DNA of 64,000 bases from CBDCFV01 sp965203835 (GTDB lineage Bacteria; Chloroflexota; Dehalococcoidia; Lucifugimonadales; UBA3495). Shown piece after piece: positions 19,598-28,800 of the stretch (its first letter is position 1; each line of letters starts with the position of its first letter). The notes beneath the pieces were generated by a model, which saw only the letters and a list, made by a program, of their open reading frames with translations, had not been told where the DNA came from and did no database searches. Position numbers and translations under genes: made by a program. The stretch lies in the NCBI GenBank assembly GCA_965203835.1, contig OZ241919.1, positions 2,728,001 through 2,792,000 of the forward strand. The letters run 5' to 3'.

Positions 19598-19694
19598 CAG
19601 CCTTGCGGGTCTCCCTCACCGGCAGTTCCGGGCTGATAATCTCGACCTCGCCTCCAAGCAGCATCTTCGTCCGTATGTGCAACGCTTTCTGCAT
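19587..19694 (-). CDS. 35-residue ORF translationally coupled to the PIN toxin
   Basis: Starts MQKALHIRTKMLLGGEVEII, with GGAGG seven bases upstream of the ATG at 19694. The stop lies inside the toxin gene's first codons (ATGACAAGTGA overlap). The beginning resembles short swapped-hairpin or AbrB-like antitoxin leaders (xxALxIxTxxLPGGxVEIxSPEL). First gene of the operon. Likely a second antitoxin component or a leader controlling the toxin; function not proven. Confidence 0.55.
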   Translation of the reverse strand: MQKALHIRTKMLLGGEVEIISPELPVRETRKADDK

Positions 19695-19862
19695 GTTCTT
19701 GTCCTCCTTGGTCACCGGTTAGTCGCTACGCAGTGGTCTCATGCCGCCTTTTCTTCCGCCAACTATACCTTTTACTTCCCGTATGTCAGGAACAGCCGAC
19801 GCTCCGACCTACTGCTTCAGGTGTTAGTCCTACCTCCGGTGTCGGCTCTGCTTTCGGGTTGA

Positions 19863-20909
19863 CTAAGCTACCGAATTGACAATACCGCTCAGCATGTCAG
19901 CGTTAGCGATGGACGCAATGATTTCTCCGATGCGGAGTTTTTCCTCCTTAGACAGCAGATCATACGAATCAGGTGACATTGCTACAACTCCTGCGGCTAC
20001 ATTGTGCAAAGCTGTCAGTACATTTATGGAATAGTTCTCGTCGTTTGTGGATGCGTGGATGGTTTCAACTAAGCCGACGGCCAATTCGTCATCGCTGGCT
20101 TCATCCCCCGCTAAACGTGTTATGCCTAGTCCGTACCAGTCGCCTTGGGTAGGAAACACCATAATGGATGAACTCCTGCCGTAGAACATACAGGCAGCAA
20201 ATTTCAGGGTTGACCTAAAGTAAAGGAGCCTGCCAGTTACCACCTGAGGTGCTACGTTTGCAGACTTGTTCCTTTCAAACCAGAGCTTACTCAGTTGAAA
20301 TACCATCTTCTCAATGTGCGGCAACAGTTTCTGCATGTCGCCTTTCTTTGTGACCCATCCAGCTTTCTGAATTCTGGTGCCATTACGCATGATGTCACGG
20401 TCCCATTCGTCATACATCCACTTGCCCCAAAGCAGAAGCGAGTATGCATACAAATAGGTGCGGTATTCGGTCATGAAGAGAACTTCCGGATCACTGAAAT
20501 CCGGCGCCGCAACATCTATAGAGTCGAAAGTAATGCGTTCATGAACGCAACAAGCGAATTGTCCTGTGGTCGCAGTGCTGATTCCTTGCGGGCGAGGATT
20601 GAAAGCGCGAGGAGTCAAGTCTAGCGGATTCTCCTCCGAACTGGACATGAAAAGATGCGAATATGACTTTACCCCCCATGATGTAACCAGCACCTTTTTA
20701 TCGGGACCCATCATCGGTTCCAAGACATTCGCTCTCGGAATGGTATGGGAAGCAACTGTAGGTTTTCCGCAGAACTGGCCTTCAGCGTCTACGACGAAGA
20801 GGCACTTCGGCTGATATTCCTCAAGGCGTTTCAACATCGCCTCTTTACGTTTGTTCGCGCTGGCCTTGTTCTGTCTCGGAATGTATCGTTTTCTAGTTCC
20901 TCTTCTCAT
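19863..20909 (-). CDS. Uncharacterised protein with HNH/treble-clef-like amino motif
   Basis: 348 residues from ATG 20909 (GGGAGGGG upstream). The start is basic (MRRGTRKRYIPRQNKASANKRK), then KCLFVVDAEGQFCGKPTVAS followed by HTIPR: two cysteines and a Ser-His, reminiscent of the zinc/His strand of HNH nucleases, although the rest of the fold is not recognisable. The carboxy half is helical (WMYDEWDRDIMRN, IEKMVFQLSKLWFER). It lies downstream of the methyltransferase/DUF2806 genes in the same direction and may belong to that cluster. I do not recognise the family; nuclease activity is only a guess. Confidence 0.5.
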   Translation of the reverse strand: MRRGTRKRYIPRQNKASANKRKEAMLKRLEEYQPKCLFVVDAEGQFCGKPTVASHTIPRANVLEPMMGPDKKVLVTSWGVKSYSHLFMSSSEENPLDLTPRAFNPRPQGISTATTGQFACCVHERITFDSIDVAAPDFSDPEVLFMTEYRTYLYAYSLLLWGKWMYDEWDRDIMRNGTRIQKAGWVTKKGDMQKLLPHIEKMVFQLSKLWFERNKSANVAPQVVTGRLLYFRSTLKFAACMFYGRSSSIMVFPTQGDWYGLGITRLAGDEASDDELAVGLVETIHASTNDENYSINVLTALHNVAAGVVAMSPDSYDLLSKEEKLRIGEIIASIANADMLSGIVNSVA

Positions 20910-21012
20910 CACCCCTCCCGCCCCATGCGGTACTTGATATCGTAGTTGAAGGTAAAGCCCAGTTCCATTAGTTCAGCCGGTCCTCTTTCGGGCAGGCTCT
21001 CGTAGCATTGCT
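20909..21012 (-). pseudogene. Duplicate C-terminal tail of the DNA methyltransferase
   Basis: The frame ending at 20909 reads ...ELGFTFNYDIKYRMGREG then stop, a diverged repeat of the methylase end ELDFIINYDIKYRMGRE at 21839-21900. It lacks any catalytic part. It is the remnant of a second methylase gene or of a recombination that placed the DUF2806-like gene between two copies of the tail. Confidence 0.7.
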
Positions 21013-21846
21013 TCAGCCAAAACTGTAGCTGGCAACTCTGAATCCTTGATTTTTCCATTCAGTGCAAACCGCCTCAAAATGGCCATAAAGCATCTCACAG
21101 GGTTCATCGTACAAATCAATAACGTAGCGACCGTCACTCGACAGCGCGTAATGCCCTAGATGTAGGATAGCATCAGGTTTGGAATTGGTTACCATGATTC
21201 TCTTTTCGCCAAACATTAGGCATTTTTCCGCTATTTGACCGGGAAACCGACTCTCAAATGGTACGGGGCTAAATTTAATCAATCCAAGGTCCTCTAATCG
21301 GCTGAGCTCACCGTGATCGAGTAAGCCAGGGTAACTATGGCTATTCTGTATGCAGTAGATTACAGACTTGGGATTGGTTAAATCCCAATTGCATTCCTTC
21401 CATAGTACTTGCCGTAGTTTTAGAAAGCATTCCAAGTCGTTCTTGCCTATCTTGTTGACCAGTTCCATCACTGAACGCGGAATGGTGTCAGGGGCTTCAA
21501 GTTCGCCTCTGATAATTCTTGCCAGCAAATCCCGTATTGTCTCGTTAGATGCTGTCCGAGTCGCATAGATAGCCGGCAAGAGCGACTCAGAATTCTCAAG
21601 TGCTCCCGGCATTTTGTCCCAATCATCCTGCGAAAGGCGACTCAATACGGATTCCGCATTGGGCACACCGCTGAGTTGCAAGGCCGCATCCCAAGCCGCC
21701 GCTTGAGACAACCCCAGCGTCGAGAGGAATCGGACCGATGGTTCCAATCTTTGAAGACGTGTCTCAATTGTCGTCTTTTCAGCCACTTGTTTCTCACGGC
21801 GTACCTTCCAGGTACGGGGGACGAACTCCAAGATGTTCTTAATCAT
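21013..21846 (-). CDS. DUF2806-like protein coupled to the methyltransferase
   Basis: 277 residues from ATG 21846; the frame stays open upstream to 22080, but that part only shadows the methylase. Overlaps the methylase stop by 8 bases. Residues ~85-180 (TIRDLLARIIRGELEAPDTI, RSVMELVNKIGKNDLECFL) match the pattern of DUF2806, where a WAxILAGEIxxPGSFSLRTLxxLxxLxxxE segment precedes a winged region (GELSRLEDLGLIKF). Function unknown; its position suggests an accessory of the restriction-like cluster. Confidence 0.6.
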   Translation of the reverse strand: MIKNILEFVPRTWKVRREKQVAEKTTIETRLQRLEPSVRFLSTLGLSQAAAWDAALQLSGVPNAESVLSRLSQDDWDKMPGALENSESLLPAIYATRTASNETIRDLLARIIRGELEAPDTIPRSVMELVNKIGKNDLECFLKLRQVLWKECNWDLTNPKSVIYCIQNSHSYPGLLDHGELSRLEDLGLIKFSPVPFESRFPGQIAEKCLMFGEKRIMVTNSKPDAILHLGHYALSSDGRYVIDLYDEPCEMLYGHFEAVCTEWKNQGFRVASYSFG

Positions 21847-24800
21847 TGCTGTGCTCCCGCCCCATACGGTACTTGATGTCGTAGTTGATGATGAAGTCCA
21901 GTTCCTCCTCAGTGAAACCGTAATGCCGGGCCAGTACGCGGTCGATATCGTCGATGACGAGTTTAGATCCTCCAGCGATAAACTCCTCATACGTGATCGC
22001 ATCACCGACCTTGGTGCTAATGGTCTTTCGTTGAGCGTTTTTGTGAAGGTCTTCAAGAAGCGCTTCAGCCAGTCGTGCAAGTTCAGAGTCTCTCATAATG
22101 GAGTCAGAAATTGGAAAATCGCGAACCATCTTGTCGTTGAGATGGAAGCAATCGCCGTAAGTTACGAAATGGACATAAAATAGCGAGCTATTGATTATGG
22201 CGGCTATGCACCGTGCGAGTGACGTTTCCTCCGTATATAAGTGTCGTCCATGGGGAGGTGCACCTTCTACCCCATTCTTAGAATAAAAAGGTAGCCCATA
22301 GGTAGCCTTGGCCCAGTACTGCATTGCCTCTTGATAGAAGACAAACTCGCTGGTGGGATTACGTTTCAGATAGAGAGAAATCTGCCGCAACTCTTTATCT
22401 CTCAACCGACTCAACACAGCCACTTGAGATTCGGTTGCAAACTTAGGAAAGATACCCCGATAACCTGAAATATCTGAAACACCAGTGAAAGCTATTCCAG
22501 CGAAAAGAAAATCCCGGACTTTGGAGACCCACCGTTGAAACCCTGCACCATAAATTGAGCAAGGTTTCTGGTCAACTCGCATCTGGGCCACAAATATGAC
22601 GCTTCTGCAATGCTGAAGGCCATCGAACAATTTGCCGGGTCTATCGTCAAACGGGACGTAGTAGAGATGGCTGCTATGTCTAGTTAGTAACTCGCGAAAA
22701 TGTCGCATACGGGAAGAACTCAGGAATGGGAGTTGGACTATGAAGCTAACCCGACCCCTCCCGGATGCCAAATCGACGCTCCTTTCCGAGCATAAGGCAT
22801 ATAGGTTGCCACAAGATTCCGTCTTGTAGCCACGAACCTGGTATTCTCTCTTGACCACCGAGTATTCGCGCCAAGGCGGATTTCCCACCACTACGTCAAA
22901 GCCGCCATTGCTCATGATCCCGTAGAACTCGACTAACCAGTGGAAGGGCTTGTGACTGCCCCGCCATGCGTCGTAGACGGAGGCCTTCCCGTGGTCAACG
23001 CCGTACTCGGTCGCTAAATAGCGGTCTAGTTCATCGCGGAGGCCATCCAACCGGGTGCGTAGAGCGGCCTTATCCGCTGCCGTCACCTCTCCGGCCATCA
23101 GGGTCTGCTGCCACCGGAACTGGTTGAAGGCCGCGCTTGCGATCTCGGCCTCCTCCTCGATACAGTCAAGAGATTCCTGTTCCTCGGGAAACACCTGCCG
23201 ATGCTGTCCGCCTGGGGTGATGGTCATGGCCCGACGTACTGCGTCCAGTGACGTGAAGCCCACCAGGGTGTTGCCGGCGCGGATGTTGAAGTCGATGTCG
23301 GGCAGAGGCTCTATTTGGTCGTAACTCTCCAGTTGGGCCACCAGCTTGAGAAAGAGGCGCAGCTTACAGATTTCCACCGCCTCTTCCATGATGTCCACGC
23401 CGTAGAGGTTATTGAGGACTATGGACTTGAGGATGAAGTACCGCTGGCTGGGGTGCCGGTCGGCCTGTTCCAGAACGTTGCGGAAGTCGCTGAGGGCGTT
23501 CGGGCTGTGGGGCCGCTCGGATCGGTTCAAGTCATCCAGGAAGCCCCGCATACCCTCCAGGCAGGCGGTGTAGAGAGGTTCCAGAATGTTTAGCGCAGCA
23601 AACAGGAATGCGCCGGAGCCGCAGGTAGGGTCCAGGACCGACACGTCACGGAGGGCGTGCCAGAAGGCGCGCAGCAACTCCGGCCCTTCGCTCTGGGCGA
23701 TGACGTCTTTGGCGAACTGCTCAATGTCAATATTCAGGGTGATGAGGTCGTTGACTTCCCGCACCTCGCCAGCCGCTAGCCTGTCCCGAACTTCGTGGTA
23801 TCGTGTCCGGCGGGCAACGACTTCGCGCCAAGTCTCGGTGGGCAGTGCGTAGTCGTCCGGCGCAGCGGCGTTCCAGCCGCCGCGCTTGGACACATCGTCA
23901 ATGCCGAGAGCGATGTCCCCAGGCAGGTCCAAGGGCACATCGAGGGGCGCCGGGGCTTCCGGCTGCCGAGCGTTCCACGCGATGCCGTGGCCAACGGCAG
24001 GGTAGATATACCGGTCAGGATCGTCCCTAAGCAGCCGCCAGACACCGCCGTCCGGCCCGAAGGCGACGGGGCACTCCTTTCTGGCCACGTCGAACAGGAA
24101 GGGAATGACGGTGTTGCGGGAAATATAGCCGGTAATGTCCTCCTTGGTGTAGTAGGCGCCCATCTGCTTCTGGTTGACGTATTTTTCGAAGATGTAGCCC
24201 AGCACGTCCGGGTTTATCTCGTTGTCCTCCCGGTAGGGCCGCTCGTCCAGGTGCCAGCGGTAGCCGTCGAAGAAGTCGAATACCTGCTCGAAAGCGGCAT
24301 CGGGGACCGAGATGCCGGGGTTGTCCCGCTCCAGGTCGTGCTGGTCGAAGAGGCCGCCGTTGAGGAAGGGGACCTTGCCCAGGAGGGAAGCAAGAGCGGG
24401 CGCACGTTGCGCTTCGGGCTGGCCGAGACCCTCATGGAACAGCCGCAGAAGAAAGAGTCGGTAGAACTGCTGGAAGCGTCCGCCGCCGTTCTGCTGCTGC
24501 ACCATCTTCAAGCGGTTGCGCAGGTAGTCCGGGTCGCCGTCCAGGAAGCCCTGCTTCTGGACGAAGTAAACGAACATCATGCGGTTGAGCATCAGGGAAG
24601 CGTACCACTTCCGGTCTCCCTGGTCCGTGATGCCCTCGATGAAATCGCCAAAGGCGGTCAACTCGGTCCTGAAGCTATCGTAGAAGCGCTTGGTGACTTT
24701 CTCTACGTCCAGGGCGGCACGGACCCTGGAGGCCACCAGGGCGATGTTCAGCGAAGGCTCCTCATCCAAGGATACGAACAGCGGCTGAAGGCGTTGGAGC

Positions 24801-25186
24801 AGGGCTTCCCCGGTCTGTCCAGCGTGGTAAGTCAGCTCCCGGTAGGCGTTGGGTTTACCGCTCTCCCGCCTCACCCACTGCCAGATTTGCAGAGTCTTGC
24901 CGGCATCAATGAAGATAATGAGGTGCTCATAGGCCAGTTTGGACACTTGACTCTCTATCTTGCGCCGTACCGGGTAGGGCGGGACGAAACCATCGGTACC
25001 GGGGCCGCAGACGTAAACGACGAACCCGGACTTTTGGGCAGCCGACTCCAAGACATAGTCGTGCCCGTCAATGTGGACTCTGACCGGCTCGGCTCGGTAG
25101 TGGTCCCAACCCAGCCCTTCCATCAGCAATTTCTGGAAATCGAATGCGTGAAGATAGGGGCGGAGTTCATCAATCTGTGCTTGCAT
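21839..25186 (-). CDS. Class I N6-adenine DNA methyltransferase (type IIG / PglX-like)
   Basis: 1115 residues. The amino third is the helical/nuclease-like part common to Eco57I-type and PglX-type enzymes. SAM motif I is at about residue 518 (LDPTCGSGAFLFAAL); catalytic motif IV NPPW is at about 766 (FDVVVGNPPWREY), diagnostic of N6-adenine methylation. Residues ~790-1060 form the target-recognition region, and the end is LDFIINYDIKYRMGRE. I see no clear PD-(D/E)XK motif at the amino end, so it may only modify. Same strand and close spacing with a HEPN-like gene and a PLD-SNF2 helicase upstream, suggesting a BREX/DISARM-like or translocating restriction system rather than a solitary enzyme. 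Confidence 0.88.
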   Translation of the reverse strand: MQAQIDELRPYLHAFDFQKLLMEGLGWDHYRAEPVRVHIDGHDYVLESAAQKSGFVVYVCGPGTDGFVPPYPVRRKIESQVSKLAYEHLIIFIDAGKTLQIWQWVRRESGKPNAYRELTYHAGQTGEALLQRLQPLFVSLDEEPSLNIALVASRVRAALDVEKVTKRFYDSFRTELTAFGDFIEGITDQGDRKWYASLMLNRMMFVYFVQKQGFLDGDPDYLRNRLKMVQQQNGGGRFQQFYRLFLLRLFHEGLGQPEAQRAPALASLLGKVPFLNGGLFDQHDLERDNPGISVPDAAFEQVFDFFDGYRWHLDERPYREDNEINPDVLGYIFEKYVNQKQMGAYYTKEDITGYISRNTVIPFLFDVARKECPVAFGPDGGVWRLLRDDPDRYIYPAVGHGIAWNARQPEAPAPLDVPLDLPGDIALGIDDVSKRGGWNAAAPDDYALPTETWREVVARRTRYHEVRDRLAAGEVREVNDLITLNIDIEQFAKDVIAQSEGPELLRAFWHALRDVSVLDPTCGSGAFLFAALNILEPLYTACLEGMRGFLDDLNRSERPHSPNALSDFRNVLEQADRHPSQRYFILKSIVLNNLYGVDIMEEAVEICKLRLFLKLVAQLESYDQIEPLPDIDFNIRAGNTLVGFTSLDAVRRAMTITPGGQHRQVFPEEQESLDCIEEEAEIASAAFNQFRWQQTLMAGEVTAADKAALRTRLDGLRDELDRYLATEYGVDHGKASVYDAWRGSHKPFHWLVEFYGIMSNGGFDVVVGNPPWREYSVVKREYQVRGYKTESCGNLYALCSERSVDLASGRGRVSFIVQLPFLSSSRMRHFRELLTRHSSHLYYVPFDDRPGKLFDGLQHCRSVIFVAQMRVDQKPCSIYGAGFQRWVSKVRDFLFAGIAFTGVSDISGYRGIFPKFATESQVAVLSRLRDKELRQISLYLKRNPTSEFVFYQEAMQYWAKATYGLPFYSKNGVEGAPPHGRHLYTEETSLARCIAAIINSSLFYVHFVTYGDCFHLNDKMVRDFPISDSIMRDSELARLAEALLEDLHKNAQRKTISTKVGDAITYEEFIAGGSKLVIDDIDRVLARHYGFTEEELDFIINYDIKYRMGREHSND

Positions 25187-25249
25187 CAGTTACCTATTTG
25201 CGTTGACTGTTTGCCCCAGTTCCAGCCGGATTTTGGCATCCGAGCAAAT

Positions 25250-25822
25250 TCATACCTCCGTCCAAGCAGGAAGATCGGTACGCTTCAAATGGAGAAGAAA
25301 TGCTGCACGGGCAACAGTAATCAGTTTCTTCGGTTCTGTCTTTATCTCGCTATAGCCCGAAAGATATCTCCACACCACGAACGTGTTCGTCTCTGAACCC
25401 AAGATGTCCTCCACACTCTCCTCGGCCCTCCAACTACTATAAGGTGTGCCGAGGCGTCTGTGGATGTCCTGGAGTTCTCGCTTGGTGTCGCAGGTTAACC
25501 TGTCGTAAAGGTGACGGAGATCGTGTCCCCACACGTCATTTTTTACTATGCTATGCCCTTCAGTAACCAGTAAGGTCTTGAAAGCAAGTTCTGTGATCCA
25601 AGTAGCCAGTAGGATCACACAGGATTTCTTCCCGCGCTCCTGGGCTACGAGGCTGGGATCTGAAGGTGGGGGACTTTCAAGAAACAGGTCTGGATTTTCC
25701 AGTATAGGGATAAGGAATTCGAACCTTCCCGAGATGAGCCAGTTCTCATAGGGCAGGCACCAATTTGATTGGAGGTGTTCCTTATCCTGCGACCCACAGT
25801 GCTGACAAATTTGTTCAACCAC
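25250..25822 (-). CDS. HEPN-like protein with zinc-knuckle start
   Basis: 190 residues. It begins with CQHCGSQDKEHLQSNWC, four possible zinc ligands. From about residue 60 it looks like a HEPN four-helix domain (KKSCVILLATWITELAFKTL, then GHDLRHLYDRL and a late helix KLITVARAAFLLH); the canonical Rx4-6H RNase motif is not obvious. It lies between helicase and methylase (33 and 63 bases). HEPN proteins in defence clusters are often RNases or adaptor subunits. Assignment is from pattern only. Confidence 0.5.
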   Translation of the reverse strand: MVEQICQHCGSQDKEHLQSNWCLPYENWLISGRFEFLIPILENPDLFLESPPPSDPSLVAQERGKKSCVILLATWITELAFKTLLVTEGHSIVKNDVWGHDLRHLYDRLTCDTKRELQDIHRRLGTPYSSWRAEESVEDILGSETNTFVVWRYLSGYSEIKTEPKKLITVARAAFLLHLKRTDLPAWTEV

Positions 25823-25855
25823 AGTTTTGTCCTTCTCTTAGCTGCCAGTGGGCAG

Positions 25856-28800
25856 TTAATCCTGGAACAGCCCAAGGGAGCAGATTATCCGGGGCTCTTG
25901 GGACTCGATTTCATGGCGCTCCGTCAGGCAGAGTCGGTCTTCGTCCCGCAGGGCGATTACCAACTCGGCCAGCACCGCGTCGTCGACGCCGCTGCGAAGT
26001 TGCCGGTTGAGAGTGTCGACAGCAGACTGGCGCAGCGGGTAGCGATAAATGTCGTCCAGGGCTTGGTGCAGCGCAGGAACGTCAAAGAGCTGGCCCTTGA
26101 TGGAACCAGCGTAGGACTTGAGCCGGGTATAGGTGCGGAAACGCGCCCCGGAAGGACGTCCGAGTTGACCTCCTACCCGATGCTCTTCCCTGGCGATATG
26201 CTTGACGCCTTGCTCCACGAGACTGTGATGGTCTTGGTGACGCGGCTGAGCCGGAGTATCCGGCCTGCACTCCGCCGCCGCCAGGATTTCCAACTGGGAC
26301 TCAGTGATGCTCTTCCCATCCCGGTCGACGTAAGCGAGGGCGTCGTTCCCATCCGGAGTACGGACGAATACAAGGACCCCTTCCGGCCTCTGGGAAATGG
26401 GGGTGTGATGACGGGATGAAAAGACCACGTCCGGCAGGCTCGTAACGGCCCGTTCCAGCCTGGGGTCGGCGCTGATGGCGTTTTTCCAAATCTGGTAGGC
26501 ATGAGACGCCAAGTCGACCTCTCCGTCGGGATCGCCGTCCAGGATGCCCGCACGTTCGTGGTAGAGGTTGAGAATGGTCTGTTCGTCCGCCTCGTCCTCA
26601 AAGAACGCTTCATCGGCGCCCACCACTTCGGCATTCTGCTGTAGACGACGGCGGACCCGGCCGCGCAGGTCAATGATGCGCTCCACCCCTTCGGCAGGAA
26701 GGAACGAATGGCAAAGTATTTCTTCGGCAGTCTGTCCGATCCGGTCAACACGGCCGGCGCGCTGGATGAGCCGGATAATTGCCCAGGGAAGGTCGTAGTT
26801 CACCACGATGGCACAGTCCTGCAAGTTCTGCCCTTCGCTCAGCACGTCGGTTGCTACCAGGACACGCAACTCACGCTCCGGTGAAACGTTGTCCCGCGCT
26901 TGGTTGCTGACGGGGCTGAAACGCCGCGCGAAAGCTGTCGGCTCCAGCGAGTTTCCGGTGACGCCGGCCATGCACCTTACATCTTTGTCCTTGAGTTGCT
27001 CCTCCAGATACCGGACGGTGTCCGCGAACTGGGAAAAGACCAGCGCCTTTCGGTCGGGATGGGTCTCTGTGAGGAGGGAGTGAAGCGCGTTCAGCTTGGC
27101 GTCGTGTACCGGCCGCCAAGCGCCATGAGCCTGGAGAAGGCCCAGCAGAGCATTGGCGTCCGCTTGGAGATCGGCCTCCAAGCCATTCCTGAATAGATCG
27201 GAGCGCAGCCAGCGGAACCGGCGCCGATAAAACCGCTCGTAGTCCGCATATATCTCCGCGGCGCGGCTTTCGCATTCGGCGGGTGTCCACCCGTTCCCAC
27301 CGTCCATTCCGGCTTCCTCCGCTTCCTGCTCAAGGTCATCATCCTCTTCTTCGGAATCAAGGAAGTCCATCGCGGCCTGATTTTCGTCCTCATCGGTGAA
27401 CCGGGAATCGAGCATCTCTGCATCCTGAGTTCCGATGGGCAGGGGCAGGCCGTTGCGTATGGCGTGGAGGAACACGTAGTTGCGGAGCAGGTGCCGTTCG
27501 ACGGAAAGTAGGAAGGCTGCTCCGCTGCTTTCCAAGCGCTTGAACAGGTTGGTGCGGCAGAAGCCCATCAGCCTCCGACCCGCTCTGGACAGGTTCTGAA
27601 TCTGCCTTGCCTCGGCTTGGGTGGGTGGGCTAGGCGGCGAATCGGAAACATAGTTCCAGAGGCCGTAGCGGGGCAGTTCCAGGTTGTTGATGGTTTCCAC
27701 TACGCCAGGGGAGTAGAGACGGGCATACTGGTCGTTGGGGTCGGACTCGTCAATAGCAAACTTGATGGTCTTCGGTACCCGCGTGGGGAAGTAGGACTTG
27801 TTGCGGTCCTCGTAAGTGAGGTACTTCCGCCCGGTGTCGGGGTCCGTATTCGCGTAGTTGTCCTGGATGAAGCTGCGGGTACGCCGCACCAGGTAAAGCC
27901 GCATCAGGTCGCGCCAGTCGTCGGGGTAGGTGCTAAGGTCGAAGGCTGCCATGGTACGAGGCAAGGCTTGATGCCGCCTGCTGAACTCCACGTCTCCCAA
28001 CTCGCGGAGAAGCCTTTCTGGGCGGATGCCCAGATCCTGGTCGTCGTCTACGAAGACGCGCAGTTGGCTGGACAAGTCCAGGTAAGTCTTGTTGTAGGGT
28101 GTGGCCGACAACAGGATGCACTTGCTTTCGTTCGCGCGAACATACTCCTGGATCGCCCGGTACCTTCGGCCTTCCCGGTTTCGCAGGTTGTGGCTCTCGT
28201 CTATAACGACCAAGCGATACCGCCGAAGGGTTGGCAACTGCCCGATGACCTGGCTGATGGAAATCACTCTGGCCCGCAACGCGTACTCGTAGACATAGTC
28301 CTCCCACATGGAAACCAGGTTTTTCGGACAGATGATGAGCGTTTCCAGGTCAAAGTCGTCTTGAAAGATACGGGCTACAGCGGTGGCCATCAGGGTCTTG
28401 CCAAGCCCGACCACGTCGCCGATCAAGACCCCATTCCGTTTATTCAAGTGGTGCGCCGCAATCTTCACAGCCGCCGCTTGGAAGTCGAAAAGGCGGTTAC
28501 CGAACACCATCGGAATCTTGTACTCGGCCAGCCCGGCGCGGGCTTCGTGGGAGAGGTGGTAGGCCATCTTCAGGTACACGTGATATGGTGGCACCAGGGC
28601 CTCTCGCGCCCAGCTCTCCTCGATTATCTGAATCAACTCGTCGGTGATGTCCACGCAATAGCGGTCCTTCCACCGGTCCTCGAACCATTTCTTGAGCTTG
28701 AGCGTGGCATCGTGGTCGAGAACGTCGACGTTGAGCTCGCCCTGCCCCACCAAGCCGGCGAAGGTCAGATTGCTGCTGCCCAGGTAGCCCGTTATCGGGT

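Noticed and set aside
23795..25396. 533-residue plus-strand open frame
   Set aside because: Lies antisense to the DNA methyltransferase, whose SAM motifs are clear; its own sequence is low in structure and matches the complement pattern of GC-rich coding DNA.
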